Assembly (NCBI RefSeq): GCF_023195915.1 | Contig: NZ_JALPRP010000002.1 | Location: 186,001 to 250,000, forward strand | Length of the DNA stretch: 64,000 nt | Origin: Methanoculleus sp. 7T | GTDB taxonomy: Archaea > Halobacteriota > Methanomicrobia > Methanomicrobiales > Methanoculleaceae | Reading direction: 5' to 3' | Part shown: positions 25,569-34,847 of the stretch, piece by piece | Layout: each line of letters starts with the position of its first letter | Numbering within the stretch: position 1 is the first letter of the stretch | Position numbers and translations under genes: made by a program | Notes under the pieces: model-generated | Told to the model about the DNA's origin: nothing | Seen by the model: the letters and a program-made list of their open reading frames with translations, nothing else | Databases searched by the model: none

Positions 25569-26573
25569 TCAGCGCCGGACGAGGGTATCGACGGCGCTTT
25601 TTACTGCGTAGGCGACCCTCGTTCTGAACGCGGTCACTGCGACCTGATAGTAGGGGGTCAGGACGGGGCGATAACTTGCATAGAATGCCGAGAGCTGCGG
25701 CGTGTTGCCTGTCTGGAGGTTGAACCCTGTAAATCCCCGGCTTTGCAGGTCCCTGCATACCTCTCGAAAGAGGTGCGCATGCGCCTCCGTCTCCCGCAGT
25801 TCCGGATCGGATACCGCCGACCACGCGTGGGCGTGCCTGCTATCCCATAAGACGATCATCGAGGCCGCGGTCTCTCCTGACGGCGTTTTTGCGTGCCACA
25901 TCTCGCCGATCCGTCTCGCCTCGATCAGGTCGATCATCCTGCCGAGAAACTCTTTGGAGACCGGCGGGGGAAGGTTCTGCCTCTCAAACGTCTTTTGGAA
26001 GAGATCGGCGTAGAGTGCGCCGTCTACCATCTTCTCCACCGTGATCCCGTTCTTTGCCGCCCGTTTGAGGGCGTTTCTTACGGTTCGCGACGTGGTGTCG
26101 GCAACGGCGTCGGAGAGCATGAGGTAGTTGGTAAAGAGCACGTTGCTCTTCCACCCATCCCAGGTAAACGGGCGTATGTCCACAAGGCCGGGAGAGTTCG
26201 TCAGATTGACCGCATCGAAGCGAGCCGCCAGGTGATCCCGGAGCGCCCCTATGATCAAGTGCCTGTAGAGCAGCTGCTTCTTGCCCTTCACGCTCTCCGA
26301 TGGGAGGATGCAGACGCCTCCAAACGGCGTCAGAGGGGCGTCCGTGGTTGCGGAGGAGAGCACTCGGGAAGGGCGCACGTAGAGCGCACAGCCGCCGAGA
26401 AGGTCGTCCTGCCGGAAGACTCCAAGGATCGCGGTCTTTCTTTGAGTCAGATCCCCGACGGTCGTTACCCAGCCGCTCAGGTGGAAGACGGTCCCTTCGA
26501 GCGACGCTCTCACGACATCGTCCCACCGGGAGTAGTCCTCCGGCGGGATCTCGCACACCTCAAACGCGGACAT
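25569..26573 (-). CDS. FemAB/GNAT-like acyltransferase
   Basis: The 334-residue protein resembles the FemAB-like acetyltransferase branch: an N-terminal half with SGWVTTVGDLTQRKTAILGVFRQDDLLGG, and a C-terminal half with ETAASMIVLWDSRHAHAWSAVSDPELRE and FNLQTGNTPQLSAFYASYRP. In this family the fold is used for aminoacyl transfer onto cell-wall precursors or for transfer onto surface polysaccharide. A role in cell-envelope or exopolysaccharide modification is a guess. I started at the ATG before SAFEVCEIPPEDY, where the downstream protein keeps a family-like N-terminus. The gene stands alone on its strand. Confidence 0.6.
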   Translation of the reverse strand: MSAFEVCEIPPEDYSRWDDVVRASLEGTVFHLSGWVTTVGDLTQRKTAILGVFRQDDLLGGCALYVRPSRVLSSATTDAPLTPFGGVCILPSESVKGKKQLLYRHLIIGALRDHLAARFDAVNLTNSPGLVDIRPFTWDGWKSNVLFTNYLMLSDAVADTTSRTVRNALKRAAKNGITVEKMVDGALYADLFQKTFERQNLPPPVSKEFLGRMIDLIEARRIGEMWHAKTPSGETAASMIVLWDSRHAHAWSAVSDPELRETEAHAHLFREVCRDLQSRGFTGFNLQTGNTPQLSAFYASYRPVLTPYYQVAVTAFRTRVAYAVKSAVDTLVRR

Positions 26574-26769
26574 TCCTTGACACCATAATGCTCGCCGTCG
26601 TGGGTTTATTACCCTCAACCTTACGTCGAGCCCTCTCCTCCTGTCGATTATACCGGCAGTGCCGTTCTTATCGCAGTGTTTTCGGGTCGACTCGAGAATG
26701 GTAGTCAGGAAGGTGCTGGTATATCAACCTGCTCCTCGCGGGTCGTCGTCACGCTTCCTCGGGTTCCGT

Positions 26770-27357
26770 TCACTTTCCGAGCCGCACCGACCGGTGAGGG
26801 AGGCCGGACCACACGCCCCGGTCGGACTGGGGAAACGTTCCGCGGGTGGTCGACCTGACATCCTCGATGGTGCAGAACGCGGAAGGGCTCATCTCTTCGA
26901 CCATCTCGGTGATCCGCAGGAGGTCGTACCGCCGCACCACGGAGTAGAAGATGGTGCACGGCCCCTGGAGCCCCTCGGCGGCGACGACGGTGACACCGTA
27001 GCCGGTGGCTCTGATGGCGTCGATGAGGGAGCGGTCCTCGCGCGAGGTGATCACCCGGAGGATGCAGACTCCCATCGCGAGCCTCTCCTCAAGGAGGATG
27101 CCGACATAGTTCCCGGTGGCGAAGCCGGCGGCATACGAGAGGAGGTAGACCGGATTGGTGAAGTCGTTGACGACAAGGCCGAGGGAGACGACCCAGAAGA
27201 TGATCTCGATAAAAGCGATGGTGGGGACGATGAAGCGGCCGCCCCGGGCGAGGAGTATGATCCTGAGCGTCTCGAGGCTGACATCGATCACCCGTGCCCC
27301 GAAGACGAGGAGCGGTATGAGAACCGGAGTGAGGGCGCCGGCAGAGAGGAAGTCCAT
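26770..27357 (-). CDS. UPF0316 (DUF2179) membrane protein
   Basis: The 195-residue protein has three N-terminal transmembrane helices (ALTPVLIPLLVFGARVIDV, a GRFIVPTIAFIEIIFWVVSLG segment and one around YLLSYAAGFATGNYVG). A cytosolic domain with VCILRVITSREDRSLID and GPCTIFYSVVRRYDLLRI follows. This matches the UPF0316 family, whose role is unknown. The C-terminal domain resembles the ligand-binding DUF2179 module. The length is normal. No linked gene suggests a pathway. Confidence 0.8.
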   Translation of the reverse strand: MDFLSAGALTPVLIPLLVFGARVIDVSLETLRIILLARGGRFIVPTIAFIEIIFWVVSLGLVVNDFTNPVYLLSYAAGFATGNYVGILLEERLAMGVCILRVITSREDRSLIDAIRATGYGVTVVAAEGLQGPCTIFYSVVRRYDLLRITEMVEEMSPSAFCTIEDVRSTTRGTFPQSDRGVWSGLPHRSVRLGK

Positions 27358-27512
27358 ATGGGAGGATCGCCCCGGTAGGTATATTAGGGTGCAGGCACGA
27401 GTCGCCGGCGGCCCAGGATCTGCGTGATATCCGAGGCCGAATACCCTAGTCCTCCTCTCTCAAGCCGCAAGCGCGCATCCGCACCCCGCGCCCTGCCGGG
27501 AATGGGCCCCCT

Positions 27513-29507
27513 TCACCCCTGCAGGCCCCTGCGAAAGAGAGAGGATACCTCTACGCTGCTCTGCCCGGCGTCGAGGAGGATGCAGAGATCGCCGGCCTCG
27601 ATCTTTGTCCCGCCGTCGGGCCCAGCGAGCGTCTCCGCTCCGCGCCTGACCGCGAGCACCGTCACCTCGTACTTCCGCCGCAGGTCGGTCTCGGCTAGAG
27701 TCTTCCCGGCAATCGGTGAACCCTCCTCCACCCGGACAATCGATAGCTCGGTGTTGTCCAGGTGCAACCCTATGTCCCGGAGCGAAGGAACCTGCTCCGA
27801 CGCCTCTCGCAGCATCTCGTACTTCTCGGTCCGCATCGATGCAACGAGCCTGTCAATCTCGCTCTTTTGCACCGGATACTTGATCAGGACCCTCGGAAGC
27901 GCCTCGGCCGCAGTCTCGAACTCCTCGCAGATCACGTCGTCGGCACCGAGCGCGTAGAGGGCGAGGGAATCCTCCATGTATCTGGTCCGGGTGATGATCG
28001 CGCATTTGGGGTTCATCTTTCTTGCAATCGCCGTAACCTGGCGTGCAGTGGCCGCATTTGGGAGGGTGACGACCACCACGCGTGCGTGCTCGATCCCGGC
28101 ATGAGCAAGGACCTCCTCGTTTATGGCGTCACCGAAGAAGATCGGCTCGCCCTTCTTCCGCTCTTCCCGAACTGTCTTCGGATTGAGTTCGACGGCCATG
28201 TAGGGGACGCCCGTGCTCCGTGCCGCCTCAGCGATGTGCCGCCCCATCGGTCCGAACCCGACGATGATGATATGCCCCTCCTTCGGCCCGTTTGCGGGGG
28301 CCACCTTCAGAGGCGCGTCTCTTGCCCTGAGCCAGCCCGGTAGAGGCAGGCGGCGGACGGCGGCGGTCGCTCTCGGAGCCGATGCGATGACGAACGGAGC
28401 GACCGCCATCGTCCCGACCGATACGGCGAGGAAGATCTGCTCGAGATCGGGACCGAGCAGCCCGAACTCGATTCCCGTCCTTGAGAGGATGAAGGCGAAC
28501 TCGCCGATCTGGCCGATGGCAAGTCCTGTGAGGACGGCGTTTTGGAGGGAGACCCCTGCCGGGAGGACGGCAACGGCCCCGATGATCGCCTTGAGGATGA
28601 TGACGCCGATGATGAGAGCGACGATCAGGAGCGCGTGGGCCGCGAAGAAGCCGGTGTTGAGGAGCATCCCCATCGAGACGAAGAAGAAACTCGTGAAGAT
28701 GTCGCGGAAGGGAATGACGGTGGAGAGGGCCGCATTGCTGTACTCGGACTCCGAGATGATCAGGCCGGCGAGGAAGGCCCCGAGGGCGAGGGAGAGGCCG
28801 GCACGGGAGGTGAGCCATGCCGTCCCGAGGCAGAGGGTGACGATGGTGATCATGAAGAGTTCGCGGCTCCGGAGGCTTGCGACCCGGTAGAGGAAGCGGG
28901 GGACGACCCAGAGAGCGCTTGCCGTGACGGCCCCGAGGAGGAGGAGGCCGACGACGAAGTTTATGAGCGAGGGGACGAGCCCCGCCGACCCCATCCCGCC
29001 GAGCATCGGGACGATAAGGATCATCGGTACGGTGCTCAAGTCCTGGAGGACCGATACCCCGAGTGCGAGCCGGACCGGCGGCGTGTCCACCTCTCCCCGG
29101 TGCTGGAAGACGGTCAGCATCACAGTGGTGCTCGTGTGGGCAAGGAGCATCCCAAAGAAGATCGCTTCGGGCGGGGCGAGACCGAAGGCCGATGCTATGA
29201 CGGCGACAACGCCGATTGTCAGGCCGATCTGGAGCACCCCGCCGGTGAGCATCCCCTTCTTCATCTCAAGGAGGCTCTTGAGCGAGAGTTCCATGCCGAT
29301 GGTGAAGAGGAGGAAGATGATGCCGAGTTCGGCGAGGATCTCCACATCGGCCCGGTTCGTGATGAGGCCGAGGCCGTAGGGTCCGGCGATGATGCCGGTG
29401 AGGAAGAATGCCACGATCCCCGGCATCTTCAGCCGGTAGCAGAGGGCGAGTGCTGCGATGGAGAGGGCGAATATGATCAGGATCTGTTCGAGGAAGGTCG
29501 CGTCCAT
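27513..29507 (-). CDS. CPA2-type cation:proton antiporter with RCK domains (KefB-like)
   Basis: The 664-residue protein has about 12 hydrophobic helices in the first 390 residues (FFLTGIIAGPYGLGLI, LLLFTIGMELSLKSLLEMKKG). An RCK/TrkA-N domain follows (IIVGFGPMGRHIAEAA, GDAINEEVLAHAGI), then a TrkA-C domain (RVEEGSPIAGKTLAETDLRRKY). This is a K+ or Na+ antiporter gated by nucleotide binding. I started at the ATG before DATFLEQILII. It lies about 450 bases downstream of trkH on the same strand, suggesting a K+-handling pair. A GC-rich hairpin lies about 40-60 bases upstream of the ATG. Confidence 0.88.
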   Translation of the reverse strand: MDATFLEQILIIFALSIAALALCYRLKMPGIVAFFLTGIIAGPYGLGLITNRADVEILAELGIIFLLFTIGMELSLKSLLEMKKGMLTGGVLQIGLTIGVVAVIASAFGLAPPEAIFFGMLLAHTSTTVMLTVFQHRGEVDTPPVRLALGVSVLQDLSTVPMILIVPMLGGMGSAGLVPSLINFVVGLLLLGAVTASALWVVPRFLYRVASLRSRELFMITIVTLCLGTAWLTSRAGLSLALGAFLAGLIISESEYSNAALSTVIPFRDIFTSFFFVSMGMLLNTGFFAAHALLIVALIIGVIILKAIIGAVAVLPAGVSLQNAVLTGLAIGQIGEFAFILSRTGIEFGLLGPDLEQIFLAVSVGTMAVAPFVIASAPRATAAVRRLPLPGWLRARDAPLKVAPANGPKEGHIIIVGFGPMGRHIAEAARSTGVPYMAVELNPKTVREERKKGEPIFFGDAINEEVLAHAGIEHARVVVVTLPNAATARQVTAIARKMNPKCAIITRTRYMEDSLALYALGADDVICEEFETAAEALPRVLIKYPVQKSEIDRLVASMRTEKYEMLREASEQVPSLRDIGLHLDNTELSIVRVEEGSPIAGKTLAETDLRRKYEVTVLAVRRGAETLAGPDGGTKIEAGDLCILLDAGQSSVEVSSLFRRGLQG

Positions 29508-29547
29508 GGTAGAATTCCTAGTTGTCGTGTCCGGTGGTATGGGCGGC

Positions 29548-29567
29548 CCCCGGGTTTCCACCCGGGG
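29548..29567. repeat. Inverted repeat in the antiporter leader
   Basis: CCCCGGGT, loop TTCC, ACCCGGGG: a perfect 8-bp stem. It lies 41-60 bases upstream of the antiporter ATG on the transcribed minus strand, so it can form in the mRNA leader. Confidence 0.6.
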
Positions 29568-29908
29568 CGTGTGCATTCGGGGTTGAGCCGCACCGTGTTT
29601 TATGATGGGCTGCGCTTGATTTGCGGCAACCCGGTTCGGTGAATGATAAGAAGTTGTTGCCTCTCTCTTTAGATAATTATTCTGCACACGGCCCCGAATC
29701 GCCGCCTTTCCGATGAGTATGGTTGCTTTCGGTGCAAGAGCGCATGGCCGGGCTCCGGGGTAAGACCGAGGTCGTCCCGGAAGTATCCGCGGATCGAAGA
29801 TCCACGTGATTCAGAGCACTCTTACGTATGTCCACGGAGAACTGAGTCATACCTAGCATCAGATCGCTGACACGGCTTTCCACTGGGTATCGTGTTTCGG
29901 GGGAGGGA

Positions 29909-29933
29909 CCGGGAGGGGGACACCCCCTCCCGG
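29909..29933. repeat. 11-bp GC-rich palindrome after trkH
   Basis: CCGGGAGGGGG, loop ACA, CCCCCTCCCGG: a perfect stem 31 bases beyond the trkH stop. A very similar GGGGAGGGGG palindrome occurs at 50784-50807. It may be a 3' RNA stabiliser or a dispersed genomic element. Confidence 0.7.
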
Positions 29934-29964
29934 CTGAGGTGTTTTTGGGACGACCTCCCGGAGG

Positions 29965-31479
29965 TCAGCGTCTCCGTGACGCTCCGATCACCACTAGGGC
30001 GATGACGGGAACGATCTCCAGCCGCCCGACCCACATGACGATGATGAAGACCCCTTTTGCCGCCGACCCCATCCCGGGATTCACAAACCCCGTGCTGATC
30101 CCGACGTTCGATACGGCCGAGACGACCTCGAAGACGACGTCGGCGGAGTCGAACCCGGCGTGTGGTGCAATGTGGAGCAGGAGAAGGGTGGCGACCGTGG
30201 CCACCAGAACAAAGAGCACGACGACGAGCATGCTCTTTGATACCTCGTATTCCGGGAGGTGCTCTAAGATCGGCCGCCCGTCGTGCCGGAGCGGGGTGAT
30301 TGCCCGCCAGCCGGAATAAAGCCTCCGGAACCACCAGTTGAGCATCTCCAGGCTGAGGATGATCCTGCCGAGTTTGATGCCCCCGGCGGTGCTCCCTGCC
30401 GATCCGCCGATCAGCATCAGCATGGTAAGGACCATCACGGTCGCGCCGTACCAGTCGAAGGGGTTTGCGTTCTGGAACCCGGTGCAGGTGATGCCGCTCA
30501 CCGTCATGAAGACGCCCTGCCTGAGTGCCTCGGCGGGGGCAAGGGAGGAGATGGTCACGAGGTCGAAGGTGATGACGGCGCACCCGGCAAGGATGAGCGC
30601 GAAGAGGAGGATAGCCTGCGGGTCCGCAAGGAGCGCAAACGTTCGCCGGTGATAGAGGAGGTAATAGAGTTTGAACGGCAGGGCTCCGGCGATCATGATC
30701 GGGACGACGAGCATCTCGAGCACCGGGTTCTCGTAGTAGAGGATGCCGGCCGCATGTACCGAGAACCCGCCGGTCGATATCGCCGTCATGGCGATGTTTA
30801 CGGCGTCCCAGAGGGGCACCCCGGAGAGGAGGACGAGCCCTACGCCGATGGCCGTGAGCACGAGATATATCCGCCACATCTCGATAGCGGTTGCCACGAC
30901 GCTCGGCATGAACGTCTCGGATCGCCCTTCCGAGCGGTAGAGCCTGAACCGGGTCAGGCCCGACCTGCCCGCGAGAGCGACGGTGAACGCGACGATCCCA
31001 AGGCCGCCCATCCACTGGGTCAGCGACCGCCAGAAGAGTATCATCCGCGGGGCGGTCTCGATCGACGGCATGAGGGAGAGTCCTGTCCCCGTCCATCCCG
31101 ACATCGCCTCAAACACGCTGTCGACATACGGCATCCCAAGACCGAGGGTGTACGGCAGCGCACCAATCAGGGCGGCGATGAGCCAGATCAGGGCGACCGC
31201 AGAGAGTGCGACGGAGAGATGCGCCTCCCCCTCCGCCCTCGGGATACCGGCAAGCAGGATCCCGAGGAGGCCGAATCCTGCCGGCGCCGAGGCCATCGGG
31301 AGGAGGTATTCGACCTCGCCGTACCGGAAACCGATAAGGAACGGAGCGCAGGATACCAGTGCGATGAAGAGGAAGAGGAGCCCGAGGTCGGGAGCGATGA
31401 TTGCAAACTGGCTGTTTGCCGTAGGCAGTATCTTTCTACCCGGAAGCGCAGGAACGTGACGGTCGTTACGATGGTCCAT
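29965..31479 (-). CDS. trkH: TrkH-type potassium uptake membrane subunit
   Basis: The 504-residue membrane protein has four pore-loop repeats with filter glycines: AMSGWTGTGLS, MTAISTGGFSV, TVSGITCTGFQ and SAVSNVGISTGF. TrkH-type channels import K+ and are usually gated by a separate TrkA/RCK ring. No stand-alone trkA is in the window; the nearest RCK domains are in the neighbouring antiporter. The N-terminus is polar for about 25 residues before the first helix, so a slightly later start is possible. Confidence 0.92.
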   Translation of the reverse strand: MDHRNDRHVPALPGRKILPTANSQFAIIAPDLGLLFLFIALVSCAPFLIGFRYGEVEYLLPMASAPAGFGLLGILLAGIPRAEGEAHLSVALSAVALIWLIAALIGALPYTLGLGMPYVDSVFEAMSGWTGTGLSLMPSIETAPRMILFWRSLTQWMGGLGIVAFTVALAGRSGLTRFRLYRSEGRSETFMPSVVATAIEMWRIYLVLTAIGVGLVLLSGVPLWDAVNIAMTAISTGGFSVHAAGILYYENPVLEMLVVPIMIAGALPFKLYYLLYHRRTFALLADPQAILLFALILAGCAVITFDLVTISSLAPAEALRQGVFMTVSGITCTGFQNANPFDWYGATVMVLTMLMLIGGSAGSTAGGIKLGRIILSLEMLNWWFRRLYSGWRAITPLRHDGRPILEHLPEYEVSKSMLVVVLFVLVATVATLLLLHIAPHAGFDSADVVFEVVSAVSNVGISTGFVNPGMGSAAKGVFIIVMWVGRLEIVPVIALVVIGASRRR

Positions 31480-31822
31480 GGTCGTACCCGATGCGGTTCA
31501 ACGGGAACTCCAGCCGCACCGCGGGCTTGGCGCGCAACATCTATGTAGTTTTTCATCCTCTCGTCGGCTCGAACCCGCACGGCCGGGACCGGCGGGGCGT
31601 GAGTGCAGAAGGCGCAAGATGAAGCGCGGCTATCGGAGAGAGCAGAAGTATGGGCCCGGGTCGACCGCCGGCAACCGGTATTCTCAGGATTGGTTTTACC
31701 CTCCTGAACTGCGGGACCCGATAACCCGGGTTGCCGTCTTCATAGTGCCTATTCCGAGGTCGATCAATTTTATCTGATTAGATTTATACATGTACTGATT
31801 TCCTCCAGCGGGTGATGCTCCT
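31480..31822. other. Upstream region of the PAS sensor
   Basis: No gene is supported. The right end holds GATTTATACATG near 31783-31794, a TATA-like box for the plus-strand genes that follow. Nothing else stands out. Confidence 0.5.
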
Positions 31823-32056
31823 ATGACTGCCGAACTGCCGATGATACACCAACTGCTCGACAAGGGATCCCCCTTAGTCGATCGGAATGCTCGGGCGCCC
31901 CTGCCGCCGAGCCGCCCGCCCGAGAACCCCCTGAACGCCCACAGAGGAGGTGCGGACGACCCCGCGAAACCGCACGGGCGCCGGCAGGTATCGGTGGAGA
32001 CTGGGGCTCTCCTATGCCCGGAAGCGGGTGCGGCATCGATGCCGAAGGGAGGCTAG
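31823..32056 (+). CDS. Possible short leader ORF before the PAS sensor
   Basis: The 77-codon frame has a GGGTGATG ribosome-binding-like sequence before its ATG, a TATA-like box about 35 bases upstream, and a stop one base before the sensor ATG. Its product is rich in proline, arginine and alanine and has no recognisable domain. Position and signals favour translation; composition does not. It could be a regulatory leader peptide or chance. Confidence 0.3.
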   Translation: MTAELPMIHQLLDKGSPLVDRNARAPLPPSRPPENPLNAHRGGADDPAKPHGRRQVSVETGALLCPEAGAASMPKGG

Positions 32057-32057
32057 G

Positions 32058-34004
32058 ATGGAGAACCTGTATAATACGTCTCCGGCCGACCTTCTGCACG
32101 AGGTGCTGCAGGACATCGGGCCGGCCCTCGACCGCCGGTCGCAGGAGAGGCTCAAAGCCGGTATCGAATCTTTGCTCGCCGAGAACCGGGACCTCGCCGC
32201 ACGAGCCGCGCGGTCGGAGGAGGAGGTGAGCGAGGCGCTCCGGGAGAGCGAGGAGCGGTATCGTTCGTTTGTGGAGAACTTCCAGGGGATAGCGTTCCAG
32301 GCCGACCTCGCCTTTACCCCGATCTTCCTCCACGGCGCGGTCGAGGCGATCACCGGCTACACCGAAGAAGCGTTCATGAAGGGCAAGGTCCGCTGGAGCG
32401 CCATCATTCATCCCGAGGACCGGCCGGCCGTCTCCGGCCTTGCCAAGCGGGTGGCTGCGTCCGAACCGGGCGTGGTGATCGAGCGGGAGTACCGGATCGT
32501 CCGGAAGGACGGCGAGATACGGTGGATACGGGAACTGGTCCATACCGTCGAGAGGGGTCCGAGACGGGAGAGGCGGGTGCAGGGCTCGCTCTACGACGTC
32601 ACTGATTACAAGCGGGCGGAAGAAAGGCTGCGGGAGAGCGAAGCGACGGCACGCGCGCTCCTCAACGCCCCGACCGATACGATAGCCCTGCTGGATACGG
32701 CCGGCCGGCTCCTCGACGTCAACGATGCGGTGATCCGGCGGTTTTCGCGGAGCCGGGAGGAACTCATCGGCATGAACATCTCCGAAGTATTTCCCCCTAC
32801 TGTGACGGAGGTGCATGCCGCACGCCTGCGCAAGGTTGCGGAATCCGGAGCTCCCGTCCGGTTCGAAGAGGTGTGGGAGGGGCGGTGGTACGACACCGTC
32901 CTCTACCCGGTCAGGGATGCGCATGGCGCCGTCACCCGGATCGCGGTCATCGCGAGGGATATCACCGGTATGAAGCAGGCGGAGGACGCCCTGCGAAGGC
33001 GGACGCACGACCTGGACGAACGGGTAAAAGAACTCTCGTGCCTGTATGCGATATCCCGCATCGTCGAGCAGCCGGGGGTATCGCTCGACCGTATCCTCCA
33101 AGAGGCCGCCCTGGCGCTCCCGCAGGGCTGGCAGTATCCTGACGACACCGTCGTCCGAATAACCGTACACGGGCGCAAATTTGAGACTGAAGGGTTCCGC
33201 GAGACGCCGTGGCGGCAGGTGTCTCCGGTCCTTGTCGACAGGAACCCGGTCGGCATGGTGGAGGTCCGCTATCTCCACAGGAGACCCGAGGAGGACGAGG
33301 GGCCGTTCCTCCGGGAGGAGCGGTCGCTGCTCGATACCGTCGCCAGCCGCCTTGGTGAAGCGATCGAGCGCCTTCAAGCCGTGGAGAACCTCCGGAGGAG
33401 CGAGGAGAAGTTCCGGGAGATTGCTCAGCGGAGTTTCGATATGATCTACACCTGCTACCATGAGGGCGGAATCGCCTATATCTCACCCGCCGTGATCCGG
33501 ATCCTCGGCTATACTCCTGCCGAACTCATCGGTTCCCGGTGCCGCGACTTCGTCAGTTCGTCGTCTCTCCCCGCATGGGAGGAGGGGCAGAAGAAGATAG
33601 CCCGGGGCGAACCGGTCGAGGGGCTTGAGATCGAGTTCTACCGCAAAGACGGGTCCGCGGCGTTTGTCGAACTGAACGAGTCCCCGATCGTCCGCGAGCA
33701 AGCGGTGATTGGAGTTCATGTGGTCGGCAGGGATATCACCGAGCGGAAACAGTACGAGCGCCTCAGGCAACAAGCGTTCGAGCAGATCGAGCGGAACATC
33801 GAGCAGTTCGCGGTTCTTGGGGACCACATCCGCCAGCCTCTCCAGGTGATCCTCGGCACGGCCGATCTCTCCGTCGAGGGAGCGGCTACGGCAAAGATCC
33901 GGGAGCAGGTCGACCGGATCAACGGCTATATCAGGGAACTCGACCGGGGCTGGATCGAGTCGAGGCAGGTCAGGGAGTTCCTCCGGAAGCATGAGTTGGC
34001 CTGA
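32058..34004 (+). CDS. Multi-PAS/GAF sensor protein without kinase ATPase domain
   Basis: The 648-residue protein begins with a short helical segment, then PAS 1 (about 70-190), PAS 2 (about 195-310), a GAF-like domain (about 330-450) and PAS 3 (about 455-580). Each PAS domain ends in a typical DITxxKxxE linker. The C-terminal 75 residues (GDHIRQPLQVILGTADL, QVDRINGYIRELDRGWIESRQVREFL) look like a histidine-kinase dimerisation helix pair with a histidine, but the protein ends before any ATP-binding domain. It may be phosphorylated by another kinase or signal by contact. GGGAGG precedes the ATG. Confidence 0.8.
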   Translation: MENLYNTSPADLLHEVLQDIGPALDRRSQERLKAGIESLLAENRDLAARAARSEEEVSEALRESEERYRSFVENFQGIAFQADLAFTPIFLHGAVEAITGYTEEAFMKGKVRWSAIIHPEDRPAVSGLAKRVAASEPGVVIEREYRIVRKDGEIRWIRELVHTVERGPRRERRVQGSLYDVTDYKRAEERLRESEATARALLNAPTDTIALLDTAGRLLDVNDAVIRRFSRSREELIGMNISEVFPPTVTEVHAARLRKVAESGAPVRFEEVWEGRWYDTVLYPVRDAHGAVTRIAVIARDITGMKQAEDALRRRTHDLDERVKELSCLYAISRIVEQPGVSLDRILQEAALALPQGWQYPDDTVVRITVHGRKFETEGFRETPWRQVSPVLVDRNPVGMVEVRYLHRRPEEDEGPFLREERSLLDTVASRLGEAIERLQAVENLRRSEEKFREIAQRSFDMIYTCYHEGGIAYISPAVIRILGYTPAELIGSRCRDFVSSSSLPAWEEGQKKIARGEPVEGLEIEFYRKDGSAAFVELNESPIVREQAVIGVHVVGRDITERKQYERLRQQAFEQIERNIEQFAVLGDHIRQPLQVILGTADLSVEGAATAKIREQVDRINGYIRELDRGWIESRQVREFLRKHELA

Positions 34005-34175
34005 GCGGCGTGGAGACGGGCCCGATGATCGGCCGAAAGAGCGAACACACGGGCCGACATCTCTTTGGGCCTTCGGCAGGATGTGCTTGACTATTGCCGG
34101 AAATCGGCGAATATCTCCCAATATAAGTCGGCTCGTATCGGTTGCTTTATCCTCGGGTGGGAATACCTGTACTCT

Positions 34176-34847
34176 ATGGGACCGAAATCCCCGGACCACC
34201 TGGACTCGGCCGCATCTTCTTCCCGCATCTCTGATCTGGAAGAGGCGCTGCTGGCTGTCGACTCGGTGCGAGCGGCCAGGATCCTTCGAGACGCGTGCGC
34301 TGCGAGTTCCCCCGTCTCCTGCATAGAGGCCTTGGTCATCCCTGCCCTTGAGGAGATCGGGAGAGGCTGGGAGCAGGGGCGGGTTGCCCTTTCGCAGGTC
34401 TATATGAGCGGGCGGATCTGTGAGGAGGTCGTCAACACGATGCTCCCTCCGGGCTGCCCTGATCGTGTATCTCAACCGAAGATGGCGATAGCGGTCCTCG
34501 AGGACCACCATACCCTGGGAAAGCGGATCCTCCTTGCCGTGCTCCGGGCGGGCGGCTATGAGGTGACTGATTACGGCTCGGGGGTGACGGTCGACGAGCT
34601 CGTCGAGAGCGTGATCAGGGACGGGACCGAGATCCTGCTCATATCCACGCTCATGCTCCCCGCAGCGCTCAGGGCAAAGGAGGCGATCGCCCGCATCAAA
34701 GAGGCGATGCCGGAGACCCGGGTGATCGTCGGTGGAGCGCCGTTCAGGTTCGACTCGAACCTCTGGAGAGAGGCCGGGGCCGATGCCGTGGGCCGCTCGG
34801 CATCGGATACCCTTGCGACCGTGCGGGCGATGGCGGGGGCCGTATGA
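34176..34847 (+). CDS. Corrinoid (cobalamin-binding) protein, MtaC-like
   Basis: The 223-residue protein has the helical cap domain of methyltransferase corrinoid proteins (ISDLEEALLAVDS to ICEEVVNTMLPP, about 18-92). A B12-binding Rossmann domain follows with DHHTLG (Asp110, His112 as lower cobalt ligand, Gly115), STLMLPA and GGAPF. The frame opens earlier, but AATATAAG upstream and the domain boundary favour this ATG. Its stop overlaps the next start (ATGA). Such proteins carry methyl groups between two methyltransferases; no first methyltransferase (MtaB, MtmB type) is in the window. Confidence 0.85.
   Translation: MGPKSPDHLDSAASSSRISDLEEALLAVDSVRAARILRDACAASSPVSCIEALVIPALEEIGRGWEQGRVALSQVYMSGRICEEVVNTMLPPGCPDRVSQPKMAIAVLEDHHTLGKRILLAVLRAGGYEVTDYGSGVTVDELVESVIRDGTEILLISTLMLPAALRAKEAIARIKEAMPETRVIVGGAPFRFDSNLWREAGADAVGRSASDTLATVRAMAGAV

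Larger units (their letters stand above)
29508..29964. other. Intergenic region between TrkH and the antiporter
   Basis: No gene is supported. On the minus strand an ATCATAAAAC box near 29600 is a candidate promoter for the antiporter, with a GC hairpin in the leader (29548-29567). A long GC-rich palindrome follows the end of trkH (29909-29933). The remainder is non-repetitive. Confidence 0.55.

Noticed and set aside
31821-33461. 546-codon open frame antisense to the PAS sensor
   Set aside because: It is a shadow of the sensor gene; composition is Arg/Asp/Pro-rich with no domain.
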